The notes under the pieces are model-generated. The model did no database searches and was not told the DNA's origin. It saw nothing but the letters and a program-made list of their open reading frames with translations. DNA of 64,000 nt. It comes from Allolobophora icterica (Eukaryota; Annelida; Clitellata; Crassiclitellata; Lumbricidae). Position 1 is the first letter of the stretch, and every line of letters begins with the position of its first letter. The position numbers and the translations under genes were made by a program. Below, piece by piece: positions 9,714 to 20,280 of this stretch. The stretch is from NCBI GenBank assembly GCA_963556255.1, contig OY744605.1:69979049-70043048 (forward strand), written 5' to 3'.

Positions 9714-12700
9714 CTACCAACTTGGCTAACTGATATTCATACAATATACATCTAACAAAATGCCTAAGTTGCGCAGAAACAACAAATTATTCTGCATAAT
9801 TCTATGGAAAATTTGCTTTGAAATGTAAAACCAGTTACAAGTCGATATCTTCCATGCATAACTAGACATAATACATTAACCAATACGAAGCAGGTGATGC
9901 TACTTGGCAGATAAAAAGCAGTTGAAGGTAAGCCTTGTCAAGATATAATTAATCAGTTTCGCTATAGTATGAAGGTAATTAATAGGATTCATTATTCTGG
10001 TATCTGATGGTAATAAAGGAAGTCATAATCACAAGGCAGTTTCATTGTAATGGTTCCTGAGTGGAAGTTTGATGTTGGCAAGCACTACAAATCGTTGCAG
10101 GATATCCAGAACTTTAAACATTTAGTTTTTGATCAAATCTGAAGTGCATTGCCACTGGGTCAGGTTTCCATCACGACAACAGATGCGGTCAACTACTGAA
10201 GTTGTGTCCATTGGCCTACTATCCTTATGACTTCTAAAAAGAGGAAAGTAAACATGCCGTAGATGTCAAAATTTATCATTGAAGTTGAATGACGTTCATC
10301 TAGAGCTTAGCAAATACATATGGGACTATCCTGGAAAGACTTGCCACCAACAAAATCTTTATTCTGAGGGTACATCAACGCAGGATGACAGTGACAAGCC
10401 AGCAGAAGAGCAACTGCACGTTAAATGTTCAATTAATGCATATTCGAATAGTCAAAATGGGTATGACCTTTTCACAGGCCCTTAGCCAGAAATAAAGAGT
10501 AGGGCGTCCAAAGCATTCGAAGTCGTGACCACCCGATGCCGTGAGCGTATGAAGTCGCGACCGCTCGATGCCGCGACTGTACGAGTCCGACTGCAAAAGT
10601 CTGCAATGCCCCAACACTGAATGACTTTTGGGTTTTGATCACAACTGTAACAGTTTTGTTTAATATACAATGATACAAACAACAATCTGTTGACTTCAGA
10701 TTGTAATTTTTAATCCCCTTATTTGATTCTTATAGCCTAGGGAACAGACGTGAGTTGTCATCAATCCAAACCCCTATAATTACTCCTAAGGTCAAGGTAT
10801 TTATATAGTCCAATCATTTACAAATTACCATGAAACAACCTCATCTAACTGGCACTTAATTACACCTATCCTAGAACTACCGTCCCAAACACACACGGCT
10901 TCCCGGATAGACTTGGCCACCCAGTCGATGACCGAGTTTAGCATAGTAGCAGACCATCTCCTCATAAGGACCACTCATATCATTGCAGTACGAGGTAATG
11001 GTGACATCAACAACATACGCAACTTCGTCCAACAGGGCAACCAAGTCAGGCTTTTACCTGCCAACTCCAGGAGGAATAACCAGCTCATGGATCACCAAGT
11101 GACCCTTTGACGCGATCCTATTGCAAATTAGATCAAGCACCGAGTTATGCCTATCACACTGGAGTCTGTGGGTCCTCGCACAGCTTTGAGAGATGTGAGC
11201 TAGGGGCCTTGAGCATTGCACCCAGCATCACACTATACTGGACTTGTCCGCCGTCCGCGTGAGCGGCGCTCTGCAGACGGTAACAGCTTCCCCCTCCCCT
11301 CGACTGCCTGGATGAAGCCCCCTCGAGAGGAGGGCGAACCCATCGGTTCAGAGCATCCACCGATGTGTGGAGATCCAGGACGTGTGGAGCTGGATCGCCA
11401 GAAAGTCCTTTGAGACGTTGCTGCTGCTGAGCTCCTGACCAGCCACCCTTGCCGTCTTTGCACACCTCCTCCTCGTCCCAGGAAGAGTGAACTTTTAGCC
11501 ATGCTCTGCATTATGGGGTCTTGCGACTCCTTCACCTTGGCCATGCGACGGGTCTTGACCGGTGGTATTGCATATCGCAGGCGTGGCACTTCCAGTCCGC
11601 CATCTGATGCCTTGGCAATTGGACCATTACACTCCTGTACTTCAGCCAAATGTCCTTCAACCCCAGGACGGTAGGACCACGCCTTGTCTGACTACTTGTC
11701 CCACTAAAGACAGAGGACAGAGACCTGTAGGAAATGAACTATCATCCTACTTCACAAACACTTGTTCGTAATCAACTGCACAACCCAGAGTCCTTGGATT
11801 ATTAAGAACACATTAAAATTTACCAAGACAAACATGCAAACTTCAGGAGCCAAGTGAAATAAACGTGTTTAGCAACCAACAAAAACATTACACGCTAGTC
11901 TAGTTAGTGTCTGGTAACAGCAGACACTAGTGTGGCCCAAATGCTCACTGTAAAGAAGATAAATGATATCAACAATATACATTAGGGGGGGGTAGAGTAA
12001 TGGTAACACTCGTGGCCAGGAGAGCAGCAGAGCAGCAGTACGCGGTTCAAATCCCGCAACCCCCCCTCAGGCGAGCGCCTTGCATGGCTGCAATAACGTG
12101 TGTTTAGTTAAGATATTGATAATTGTACTGTCGTGTCTCAATGTAACCTTACTGCGTTTGTCGGTTTGAATTAATAAAGAAAAGATTATTATTATTATTA
12201 TTATTACATCATTCAAGAGTGCTTAAATTACAAAGTCCTTAAATTCAGGCATATCAACTAAAACTAGTCCAGTGGATAGTGAGACTATCAACCCAGAGCC
12301 TGGGGGTTGAAATCCCCACCTGAAACCTGAAAGATATTTAGATATTTCTGCTAAACTCATCTTTAAAATAAGTAGATCACCTGTACCACCCAACAACCCA
12401 ACAATGTTTGGTTGATGTACTCAGTCAATAGCTCAAGTCTGCTAGGGACACTTACTGAACAAAACATCTTTTGCTCTGGTAGGGATCTGAACCCCTGATC
12501 TCTACCTTGACATTCAAGTGAAGAAAAGAGAGACAATATCTGCCTGTGAGGTCTCTGGCCACACTAGTTTTGGGATGTCACAGTTGATGTTTTCAACTGC
12601 CGATTGAACGGTGGCGCTCGTAAAGCCGTAGTGATTGACGTTCAGTAAAATTCAACAATCAAGGATTATCAAGCACGTGCGCAAATGCTTGTTCAAACAT

Positions 12701-15700
12701 TTCCGAAACGTTATGAGCATGTTCTGAATAAAAGATGTGCAGCGTAATATTAAAATAATGTAATTTAATCATTTAATTCGTTGGTATTCATGCATCCACC
12801 CACCCACCCATCTACCACACACTAGATTCTGCACTCATAGCATTTATCGAGTTCATTAATTCACTCATGCACTTCACAAAATTTTCCTACTCAAAAGTGC
12901 TTGCTTCACAGTACTTCTAACAGAATTATAAAAATGTCTACCGTAAATGTCTAATACAACAAAAACTTCTCCTTCAGGAGAGACACTCAATTTGAGTAGT
13001 TATATATAATGATCCAGTGAAAACTGTACAATTTTTTTCCTGGCAAAGGTCAACAGCCTTTGATGCCATGAGAAATCATTAAACTTTTGCATCCACTCAA
13101 CTGGGGTCATTGCCAAACTGGCCTGAAGTTCTGGTTTGGGAGCCAAGATCATGGCTGGACTACCCCTCCCCAGATATGTATGTGAGTCAAAGGGCACACG
13201 TTCCTCTGGCAAGTTCTGTATAAACAATGTTGCCTATATCAAATAACAGAGCAACGCAAATGACACCCAGATCTAGGGAACTGTAATAATGACCATCTAT
13301 GTAGCATCCGAGTGGCGAGTTACACACAGTGTGCTTCAATGGTCAGTGCAAGTGACAAAAGTTTAAAAGTGACCAATTTTAGAGAGGATTTCTAGAATCA
13401 ACTGATTCAACTCCATCCAAGAGTTCCATTAGAACTCTTAATTTCCACAGAACTGCTGCAGATGAGGTCATCATATGGAAAATTGGATAGAATTTCGGAC
13501 ATCTAAGAATTCCATATTCCTTCTCTATTTAAAGGCCGGGGTTTAAAGGACTTACAAAATTTCCTTTGACAATCGATAGCATAAGATGAACAGCATAAGA
13601 TCAACTCTATGCAGACTACACAGAAGTTTAGTCCTCACACAAACATTAACGATGCTATCTTTGCAACTGCTGGAATGAAAGACTAGTAATCACACACCGC
13701 CTGTCTGGTGTCAAATCACATTCAGTGTTGCCTACTACAAGACAATTTAGGCCACATTAATGTCTGACAAGAAGTATGCGTCACAACTAGTAAGTTTCTG
13801 TAAGAATAATGGCTACAGGGTACAGTATATCCGCTGTTAGCAGAGATAATGTTAAGAAGTGGGTAACTTGTTATGTTTTGTGGACACATTAGTCTCTGCA
13901 GCTTCAAGACACTTTTCTACGACAGTACGGTATCCGGATATGTCTTGCTGCCTGCATTACTGTCCAGACATTGCACTTATTAGAACGTTACAGCTGGTTC
14001 TGTCATGCTGGCACCATATACAGTCCATCAAAGACACTCCTCGAGCTGTGCTGGAACTTTTATTGCCACTCCCCTTGTCAACACTTCCAAATAAGGACTG
14101 CAACCAGGCACTTGTAGGATAACATAACTCTTGCATCCCAACAGCAACAGCAGCTGTGAATGATGAGCTGCATTCACCTGTATATATCGATTCAACGACC
14201 ATCTACAACGTGTCAGAGCCTGTACGAGTCCCTTAAAGGTCCATGAGAAATGGTCAGTTTGATAGATTTTTCCCTACCCTGTGCTTTAAGCACAAAAGAT
14301 CCAGCCACTCTTGGACTGCCTCTTCATACACATGATCAGCTCATGACAGTGCGTAATACACCCCCATGCCAAGTATAATCCAAGTATGTAAGAGCATTGT
14401 CCTGAATAAAATGTATGGTATGTATGTATGGCATTGTATGCATGTACATAAGTACGTATGTATGAACACTTACACAGTCTTTCAGGAACCTCGCAGAGTA
14501 GCCATGCCTTACCTTTTGCATTTACTCTACCATAGTTAAAATTACCATACCTCACTTACAGCACTCGCACACTACCTAATCTCCACTTTACCTAAACCAC
14601 AGTTGATCCACTGTGACTGTTCTTCTATGCATATTGATAAGAACCAGCAGCAAGCATTCTTAAGCAAACAGTTGACTTAATTCTCTAATCTGCACTTTGA
14701 CGAAGTGGGTAACCAAGCAACTAGGTAAACATAGCTATTCACACCACAGAATTACACTGTTAATAGTATTAACATTAATAATAATAATTACTATTACTAT
14801 AATTATTAACAGTAGTAGCAATAATAATTATTGTTATCATGAACATTATTCTCTGCAAGATGTTGCCAAGTCCCAGCCATTGCATAAAGCACAGGCAGAA
14901 ATCATAATATTCATAATAATGCTTTATTAAAGTCAGAGAGAACTGGTCAAGAACCTAATGAACACCACGACAAGAGAGAAAGCAAATGAACCAATGAAAG
15001 ACACAGGCACGAAAAATCACACTTTCTAGGATGCCACCCGCATTATCAAAGCCTGTATACACGGCCGGGGTACTTGGACTGCGTGTGACAAGTTTGCTCC
15101 CAGAACAGGAGCAGCAGCAGCAGCAGCAACAACAACAGCAACAACAACAACAACAATGATACAACAATATCAACAATGCTACAGCAATGATAGCAATGCA
15201 AAAGCAATTATAGCAGCAACAACTACCACTACTACTACTACTACCCCTACTATCACCAACGCAGATAACACTCGAAAAACAGATCTGAGACTTGACAGCA
15301 TGTAGTAATATAGACTTGGGTCATCAGGACTCTCATACACAGAAGCGTTGGCAGGTTAAGAATTACTAGGATAGAGATGGGACACCAAAGGTCTTTGCAA
15401 AACAAGATGGTGCAGAAAACAATTCTACAACAATCAAACAGCTAGGGGGGAGAAATTTATACATTTTATAAACAACTTCACCCAATAATTCACATGACAC
15501 CACATCATCGTTATCATAGGGGATTTCAGTGCAAAGGTCGGCACAGACAGAGTGATGTCTGGAGAGACATCAGTTGTAAATACGGATATACGCCACAAAT
15601 GACATATGGGAGATACTCCTTCAGTTCTATGCTATAAATGACCTGAAGTTAACAAACAAATTCCTTGAACAAGACAAACCACAAAGGATATGAATAATTG

Positions 15701-18395
15701 GATAGGGTCATCACCCGATGCAAACACACATAACTTGATCAACTATATCATAACAAATGTTCAATGGATCTCGAGCATGACTAATTGCGGACCATTCAAT
15801 GCATAAATTGGTTCTAAGTGCAGCCTTGTCAGAGTCAACTTGAAGATGAGGCTAAGATTTGACCAACACAGAATATCAAGTAGGTATGATACCAAGCAGC
15901 TGAAAGATGAAGACATCAGCAAGAAATATCAAGACGAGATAGACACAAATACACAGAATTACAGATCAATCATCAAAACAGCAAAGAAAACATGTGAATA
16001 AACATACAAAAAAGACACACAACAACCAACTATGTAGTTGGATGAGCTCACAAGAAGCCTAAAGACCAGTGGATCGTAGACAAAGTGGTAGAACTTGTGG
16101 AGTAGAGCATATATGCATATTCCTTTATTGGAACAGTCTGACAACCGCAGAGAGTTAACTTAGTCAAGCAACTAAGTGAAACTACAGATGCAACAAATTT
16201 GACTGGCTCACTACAGAAATCAAAAGGAAACTGTGAAGAGACAACAACAATGAATAGAAAAACGCAGAGAAGTGTACAGCTAGTTTGTGGATTATTCAAA
16301 CTTAATGTTGTATCAATCAAAGATGCAAATGGTGAAGTACCAGAAGACAATACAAGTATACAGAAACGAAGGAAGAAACACTTCGAACAACTACTAACCG
16401 TCAACACACACGCAACAACTTAACAGTTCCAGCAGAGATGTATGTAAGCAACACAGATGAATAAATGCTCCACTTGCTACAAGAAGGCATAAGAAGGATA
16501 AAGCGCCATGCATGGACGGAAAACACTACAGAGCTACTTCAAGGAGGAGAAAAAACAGTTGTCACAGCTATGCAAATCTTTGTTACAAAGATTCAACAAG
16601 AGGAAATTTTACCAGAGTTAGAAAATCAACAGTCTCTGTATAAAAAAGGCGATTTACAAAACTGCAAAAGTTGCACAGGTTTTGCCTATGAAAATTCCAG
16701 GGAAAGTTTCACCAGAAAGATACAAAATGGAACCAAACAATAACTTGAAAGAGGACTTGGAGAAGAAGAAGCCAGCATCAGATTAGGAAGAAGCACAACT
16801 GACCAGCAATTGACAATGAGACAAAACCTGGAATTTTTAAGCATTTTAACACAAACAGAAGGGCTTCATCAACTCCATAGACTTCAAACAAGCATACGAC
16901 AGCGTATGGAATGACGAACTTTGGAGAAGGATACAATTTCATAGTAATAAACAAGTATACTGCATTCTTGATACAATTGTAATGGTTATTACATTGGTGA
17001 CTCATAATCACATGCTCCTAACAGAACATGGTTGGGTAAAACAGATCTAAAATTAATTCACCAATAGAGATTCAACTCACTGCAATGTCATTCTAAGGTC
17101 GTTCTTAATATTGCTATCAAAGACAGCATGTTTTGGGGGGTTAAGGCCAATAACACTGTTAATACTTTTACTGCTGCTGTTGTTATAATTATTATTCTGT
17201 TAGTGCATGATACACCTCAAAATGTTTGGAAACTTCTGCAAATGTCATGGTCAAACGGATTCAAAATTTCTAAATGAAGGGAGAATTTGAAACGGGTGCA
17301 CCTGCGAGGCTCCTAAAATATTTTATATAAATTCTAGAGGCATTACATTACATTTTAGGGCAGCATTCAATGTTTTAATGATTTCAGCTGGTACATATCA
17401 CAAGCAATTATGACAAAACTTAATCAGTTGCTTCAGAGAAGGCCAGTAAACCACTTTGTTTGTGTTTTACATTCTGCTGCATTGTTCCCTTGGAAAAAAT
17501 TGCTTTAACTGCAGACTTAAATCTCTCTTGTTGGTAATTAGGTTGAGTCTCTTAGACCACACGTTTCTCTGTCTATCTGTGTCTCTGTATGTCTGCCATT
17601 CTCTCTCTGCCTCTCTACTATCTTCAGCATTTCGTATCTTAACCTTTTTAGACTGGCAGATAGATTGCGCTAGTCTGTCACTAGCTTTTCAATAAAAAAA
17701 CACCAGTTCCTTGCTTCCATACCTCTGTCCATTTATCTGTCTTAGGGGTCCAACAAATCTGCAGAGGTGTTGCAAGTGAGCTATTCAGCAACTGAGCGAA
17801 TGAAACAAGCATGAATCAATGTCCAGGTATAAACAAATGCAGCTGTCTGATGTCCTCTCTGGCTCTCTTGGTATGCCTCTGCCTCTCTATGTATCCCTGT
17901 CTCTCCTCTGTCTTACCGGGATTCTGTCAGCGTCTAGTACAACCAACTAAAGCAACACAAATCCCACAGACAAGTTTAAACACGGTTCAAATTATACTGT
18001 ACAGTTCCTGTTTGTTTCATGTCTACTTATCATGTCTTAATATTATCAGCAAATATGATGAATCCAACAAAACCACGACATTTACTCAACCACAACAATC
18101 TCAAAGGTAGAGTAGGGCAGCGCGAGTCGTTAATATAGCGCAGTATAACGGTATCCGCACTCTTTCCCTCCTGGTTAGCTAAATTCAGGCTTTAAAGAGT
18201 GGGTAACAAAAGCATACTGCACAAAACATCACCCCAAATTGAAAAACATATCACGATTTTTCTAAATTGTCGACACTATCGGATTGTGCCAAATTCACTA
18301 AGAAAAACACTCACGTATAGGCCAGCTCCGAGAACAGCGGCAAAGTAGCACCCGACGGCCACAAAGTCCCAGACTTCAAGCTTAGTATTCGCCAT
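5075..18395 (-). CDS. SLC5-family sodium/solute symporter (SGLT-like), first three coding exons; partial
   Basis: This is the 5' end of a sodium-coupled solute transporter gene of the SLC5/SGLT family, plasma-membrane proteins that bring in sugars or similar solutes with Na+. Three exons join in phase 0: 18395-18315 (27 codons), 6772-6701 (24 codons) and 5179-5075 (35 codons). Together they give the N-terminal start, transmembrane segment 1, the family motif GYFLAGR and the highly conserved [16 protein letters not shown] stretch. Introns 1 and 2 are 11,542 and 1,521 bp, with donors GTGAGT, GTAAGT and GTCAGT and AG acceptors. I found no exon 4 below 5075, so the remaining exons (about 85% of a usual 600-700 residue protein) should lie left of the window. 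The substrate cannot be told from 86 residues. Family call is firm; the exact paralogue is not. Confidence 0.88.
5180..6700. other. SLC5 intron 2, no gene recognised
   Basis: This intron is AT-rich. It contains GATTAGATTAGAT-type low-complexity sequence (about 5585-5765) and short CATA runs near 6580-6650. I see no conserved coding sequence or complete element. Confidence 0.5.
6701..6772 (-). CDS. SLC5-like symporter, exon 2 (GYFLAGR motif)
   Basis: This is a 24-codon exon between a TGTGTGTAG acceptor and a GTAAGT donor. It encodes [13 protein letters not shown] followed by a short WLP ending, the conserved loop between TM1 and TM2 of SLC5 transporters. Both ends are phase 0. It lies 11.5 kb from exon 1, and the intron between them is full of transposon relics. 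Confidence 0.9.
6773..8103. other. SLC5 intron 1, 3' part: low-complexity and hAT-like fragment
   Basis: From 6780 to 7010 the sequence is rich in ATAAACGAATAAA-like units. The 20-mer CAGAATCGAAATTTATCCCT occurs at about 6862 and 7062. A (TTTA)n run lies near 7387 and a (CA)n run near 7536. From about 7792 there is CAGTGTTAGACAGTTAC followed by GAAAAGTAATTTAC, the end type of widespread non-autonomous hAT elements. A matching opposite-end block (TTACTGAGGTGTATTA) is at about 9140-9250, beyond the inverted arm that begins at 8104. No exon is recognised. Confidence 0.45.
8104..8527 (+). repeat. Left arm of a large inverted repeat (about 400 bp)
   Basis: This arm is the reverse complement, with moderate divergence, of 10477-10874. 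Matching blocks include the outer end CTAGGATAGGTGTAATTA, a block around CTAGGCTATAA, the central CCAAAAGTCATTCAGTGT and the inner end TTCTGGCTAAGGGCC. Near 8415-8490 it holds two tandem 33-bp units of GGTCGCGGCATCGGGCGGTC type. The arms may belong to one fold-back element or be two opposite insertions of one family; no target duplication was found to decide. Confidence 0.75.
8528..10476. other. Spacer between the inverted arms
   Basis: No protein-coding signal is seen here. The spacer includes the second half of a hAT-like non-autonomous element (about 9110-9255), a SINE-type 3' segment (about 9535-9665, ending in TTGATAATTGTACGG and a following AT repeat) and otherwise AT-rich unique sequence. 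Confidence 0.45.
9535..9711 (+). repeat. SINE 3' fragment ending in an (AT)n microsatellite
   Basis: The segment CGTGTGTTCAATAGATCTTGATAA and on to CGGTTTGTCAGT is shared with the body of the tRNA-derived SINE at 11987-12206. The pure (AT)n run from about 9674 to 9708 occupies the place where the other copy has a (TTA)n tail. Confidence 0.55.
10477..10874 (-). repeat. Right arm of the large inverted repeat
   Basis: This arm pairs with 8104-8527 over nearly its whole length, inner end GGCCCTTAGCCAGAA and outer end TTACACCTATCCTAG. The spacer between arms is about 1.95 kb. As both arms lie in intron 1 of the SLC5-like gene, the pre-mRNA could form a long imperfect duplex. The arm abuts the R2-like LINE remnant that begins about 20 bp further right. 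Confidence 0.75.
10895..11655 (-). pseudogene. R2/NeSL-like LINE remnant (RT thumb and restriction-like endonuclease region)
   Basis: On the minus strand 11500-11630 reads [20 protein letters not shown], typical of the region after the reverse transcriptase in R2/NeSL-type LINEs. About 11110-11240 gives [16 protein letters not shown], a Cys/His zinc-binding motif, followed by [17 protein letters not shown]. About 10960-11080 gives [19 protein letters not shown], resembling the PD/D region of the restriction-like endonuclease domain. The frame shifts between the parts, and a stop precedes KPDLVA. So it is a dead copy, 5'-truncated as far as I can see. Confidence 0.72.
11987..12206 (+). repeat. 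tRNA-derived SINE with (TTA)n tail
   Basis: The first 79 nt look like a tRNA: the 5' GGGGGGT can pair with ACCCCCC at 12059-12065, a D-arm-like GAGTAATGGTAACACTC follows, and GCGGTTCAAATCCCGC forms a T arm (box B). The body TTGATAATTGTACTGTCGTG and the end TTTGAATTAATAAAG are followed by (TTA)n. The body matches 9535-9665 and the end matches 26770-26800, so this is a dispersed family rather than a functional tRNA gene. Confidence 0.68.
12262..12345 (+). repeat. Possible tRNA-derived SINE head
   Basis: The sequence contains TAGTCCAGTGGATAGTGAG, like an A box, and about 45 bp later GGGGTTGAAATCCCC, like a T arm with B box. A second B-box-like block in opposite orientation (reading GGGGTTCAGATCCCT) is near 12480-12500. 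I could not delimit complete elements. Confidence 0.35.
12346..14950. other. SLC5 intron 1, central part; one unexplained exon-like ORF
   Basis: This stretch is mostly unique AT-rich sequence. A minus-strand open segment, 13216-13006, is preceded by an acceptor-like TTTATACAG and ends in a stop. It encodes 70 residues (for example [17 protein letters not shown] and [16 protein letters not shown]) that I do not recognise. It cannot belong to the SLC5 reading frame because exons 1 and 2 are contiguous. It could be a transposon relic or a nested gene. Confidence 0.3.
15107..15240. repeat. (CAG)n/(CAA)n and related trinucleotide repeats
   Basis: A GCAGCAGCAG run changes into AACAACAACA and then into looser CAATGATA and CTACTACTA repeats. 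The minus-strand poly-Cys reading frame over it is a by-product of the repeat. Confidence 0.7.
15480..17040 (+). pseudogene. Decayed non-LTR retrotransposon (endonuclease and RT fragments)
   Basis: Plus-strand reading gives [12 protein letters not shown] (15515-15552), the catalytic D-containing motif of APE-type LINE endonucleases. About 16360-16420 matches the usual linker ([11 protein letters not shown]). About 16640-16700 gives [11 protein letters not shown]. About 16757-16830 gives [18 protein letters not shown], and 16868-16925 gives [16 protein letters not shown], the RT motif A region. Many stops and shifts occur between them. Order and spacing fit one element, 5'-incomplete and long dead, within intron 1 of the SLC5-like gene on the opposite strand. 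Confidence 0.72.
17041..18314. other. SLC5 intron 1, 5' part, nothing recognised
   Basis: This stretch holds pyrimidine-rich CTCTGCCTCTC-like runs (about 17570-17630 and 17850-17920) and no recognisable coding sequence or complete element. Confidence 0.4.
18315..18395 (-). CDS. SLC5-like symporter, exon 1 (start codon and TM1)
   Basis: The ATG at 18395-18393 opens a 27-codon exon ending in LGAGLY just before a GTGAGT donor. The residues [11 protein letters not shown] and the following small hydrophobic segment match the start of TM1 in SGLT-like proteins, where 'WD' precedes the first helix. The exon ends in phase 0, and exon 2 continues with the expected [10 protein letters not shown], so no exon is missing between them. 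No upstream in-frame ATG looks better. No clear TATA box was found upstream. Confidence 0.82.
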
Positions 18396-19002
18396 GAGTA
18401 CTAACACGAATCACGCAAGTTACACGGCTTAAACCAGTACGGGTTACCAAGGCAGGCACGCCAGAATCTCGATCTACCCTCACAGTAACGATCCCACGAT
18501 TAGAGTACGACCAACAAATAACGCATCTCCGGGTTGTAAACAAAAAGCGCGTGAATGCCTAGACGTTTCATGTACCGGCCGGCGAGTAATTTTCTTCCAG
18601 AAGCGTCTGTGTTCTAGTTTTCCCACACACGAGAACCACGCGGACCTACTAAAAGAAGGCACTACAACCATACATCGATGACTACAACAACCGGTAAATT
18701 TCCATGAAACAAGCAATCGTATCGTTAATATGCACATATGCGGAGTATTTATTAGTAACTAAGAGGATGCAACAACTGTTCGAAAGACGTCATCGAGCGT
18801 AAGGGTTTCATACGGATACGAAACAAATTGTTATTGTAAGAGGTCACTGCATGACGAGTATAATAGCCCTCTTCAGAAAATTCATCACAGGTTATCTCGA
18901 CCAGCTTCTCCGCCTCCTCTTTAGCTCATCTGCCTCCTATCTCTGGACGTGGATCTCCACTGGACATCTATGGATGCAAATGTAAATCTCCGAAATTTCT
19001 CA
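18396..19002. promoter_or_regulatory. Presumed 5' UTR and promoter region of the SLC5-like gene
   Basis: This is the sequence directly upstream (on the minus strand) of the SLC5 start codon. It is relatively CpG-rich around 18400-18620. No TATA box, initiator or known operator could be assigned; the call rests on position only. Confidence 0.3.
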
Positions 19003-19237
19003 GCGTGGTGGCTCAGTGGTAAGTTCGGCGCCTTGTGACCGGAGGGTTGCAGGTTCGAATCCCACTCTAGCCGCTGCATACGGACCTTGGGCAAGTCCTT
19101 CACTCGCAATTGCTCGTGGCGCTTCGGCGTGAAAACTCCGACACAGTATCAATGCTGTAGTCGGGATCGAGTGCCTCTGAGTTGTAGTTGACTTCGAGAG
19201 GCGCTATAGAAATATCCAGAATAAATAAATAAATAAA
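19003..19237 (+). repeat. tRNA-derived SINE (family A), plus-strand copy
   Basis: The head GCGTGGTGGCTCAGTGGTAA (A box) and GGTTCGAATCCCACT (B box) are followed by a body with CTTGGGCAAGTCCTTCAC and GTGAAAACTCCGACAC. It ends in GGCGCTATAGAAATATCC and a (AAAT)n tail. A reverse-oriented copy is at 34091-34331. Two copies with the same head, body and tail rule out a plain tRNA gene. Confidence 0.8.
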
Positions 19238-19523
19238 GCCAGGTCAGAGAGACCCGTTTAGTTAGGCGCTATATCAAATCAAGTCCGCAATAGCCAGGCC
19301 GCATTGTCCGTCAGAGTCCAGGCCGGGCCCTATAGGTCAAGCCGAGGAGACAGCAGGGTGCTACGGTGGTAATCGGTGATGATGGCGGTTGTGTGGTGGC
19401 GTAGGAATGGAATCAGATGAGTGGAAAGCAGCGGGGGAGAGTACAAGCGGGGGAGAGCTAGGTGATGTCAACAGACGATATGGGAGGATGAGCAAACTGG
19501 CGGAGATCTGTTGGGAGATCATT
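19238..19523. other. Intergenic, nothing recognised
   Basis: A GC-richer stretch with GGTGATGATGGCGG-like sequence. No gene or element is assigned. Confidence 0.4.
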
Positions 19524-19796
19524 TGGTTCGACCGTTCGAGTCTCTGCTCAAGCGGTCACTGTGCAAGGAGTTTGAGCAAGTCCGTTACGCACAATGATTG
19601 TTCAGCTCCATCGCTGTCCTATCGCACGTTCGTGTGCACACTTCTGAACTTAAATGTCGGTTAATGGGCTTCTGATTTCAGGTCCAATTAAGTGGGTTCA
19701 ATGTGGTTAGCCGAAGCCCATGAACACACTTGCGGCCCACAGAAAATTTTATTCGGATAACGGGCTACTCAACTCGCTCCCAAACGGCTCGATGCA
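19524..19796 (+). repeat. SINE (family B), copy lacking the first half of its tRNA head
   Basis: It begins at GGTTCGACCGTTCGAGTCTC (B box region) and matches 23541-23815 nearly base for base. Shared blocks include CTCAAGCGGTCACTGTGCAAG, CAGCTCCATCGCTGTCC and GGATAACGGGCTACTCAAC. The upstream A-box half seen at 23487 is missing here, so this copy is truncated or recombined. Confidence 0.7.
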
Positions 19797-20280
19797 GCAT
19801 AGACTAAGCAGCGGTTGGAGAATTTCAGAGAGGATAAGACTGGAGCCGAGATATTGATAGATATTCATTCATTCATTCTTTTTGATAATTTATATAGCAC
19901 CTGTGGCGGTTAGGCCACAAGGCACGAACGAAGGAATATAATGATAGCTGTCTTAATTAATTAGCGTCTTATTCGATGGGTGGCGCTTTATAACTGTTCG
20001 ATTATAATCATAATTACAAGTGCTGTATTTTATTTTTGCCATTTTAACGCTTCAATTTATTAATTAAAATAAGAGAACACGCCGTTCTGTCCAATATTTA
20101 GTGGCTAAACATAGGGCGCCGCTTAATATAGTTGGTAAATATTTCGAAATTGGACACCTGTATTTAAGAAGATGGTGATGGCCTACTATGTAAGTATGGA
20201 GGCCTGAATATGGTTTACGTACTAACTTATAATCATGCAGACCAATCAATGTGGCCGGCCTAAGGAGGCCAGAATAATGT
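19797..20280. other. Intergenic, nothing recognised
   Basis: An (ATTC)n run with TTTATATAGCACC near 19864-19902 is another short reverse-oriented SINE/LINE tail. The rest is unassigned AT-rich sequence. Confidence 0.4.

Noticed and set aside
11987..12065. Candidate tRNA gene with pairing acceptor ends
   Set aside because: No proper anticodon stem can be formed, and a SINE body with (TTA)n tail follows.
19003..19078. Candidate tRNA gene
   Set aside because: The same head with the same body and tail occurs in reverse at 34091-34331, so it is a SINE.
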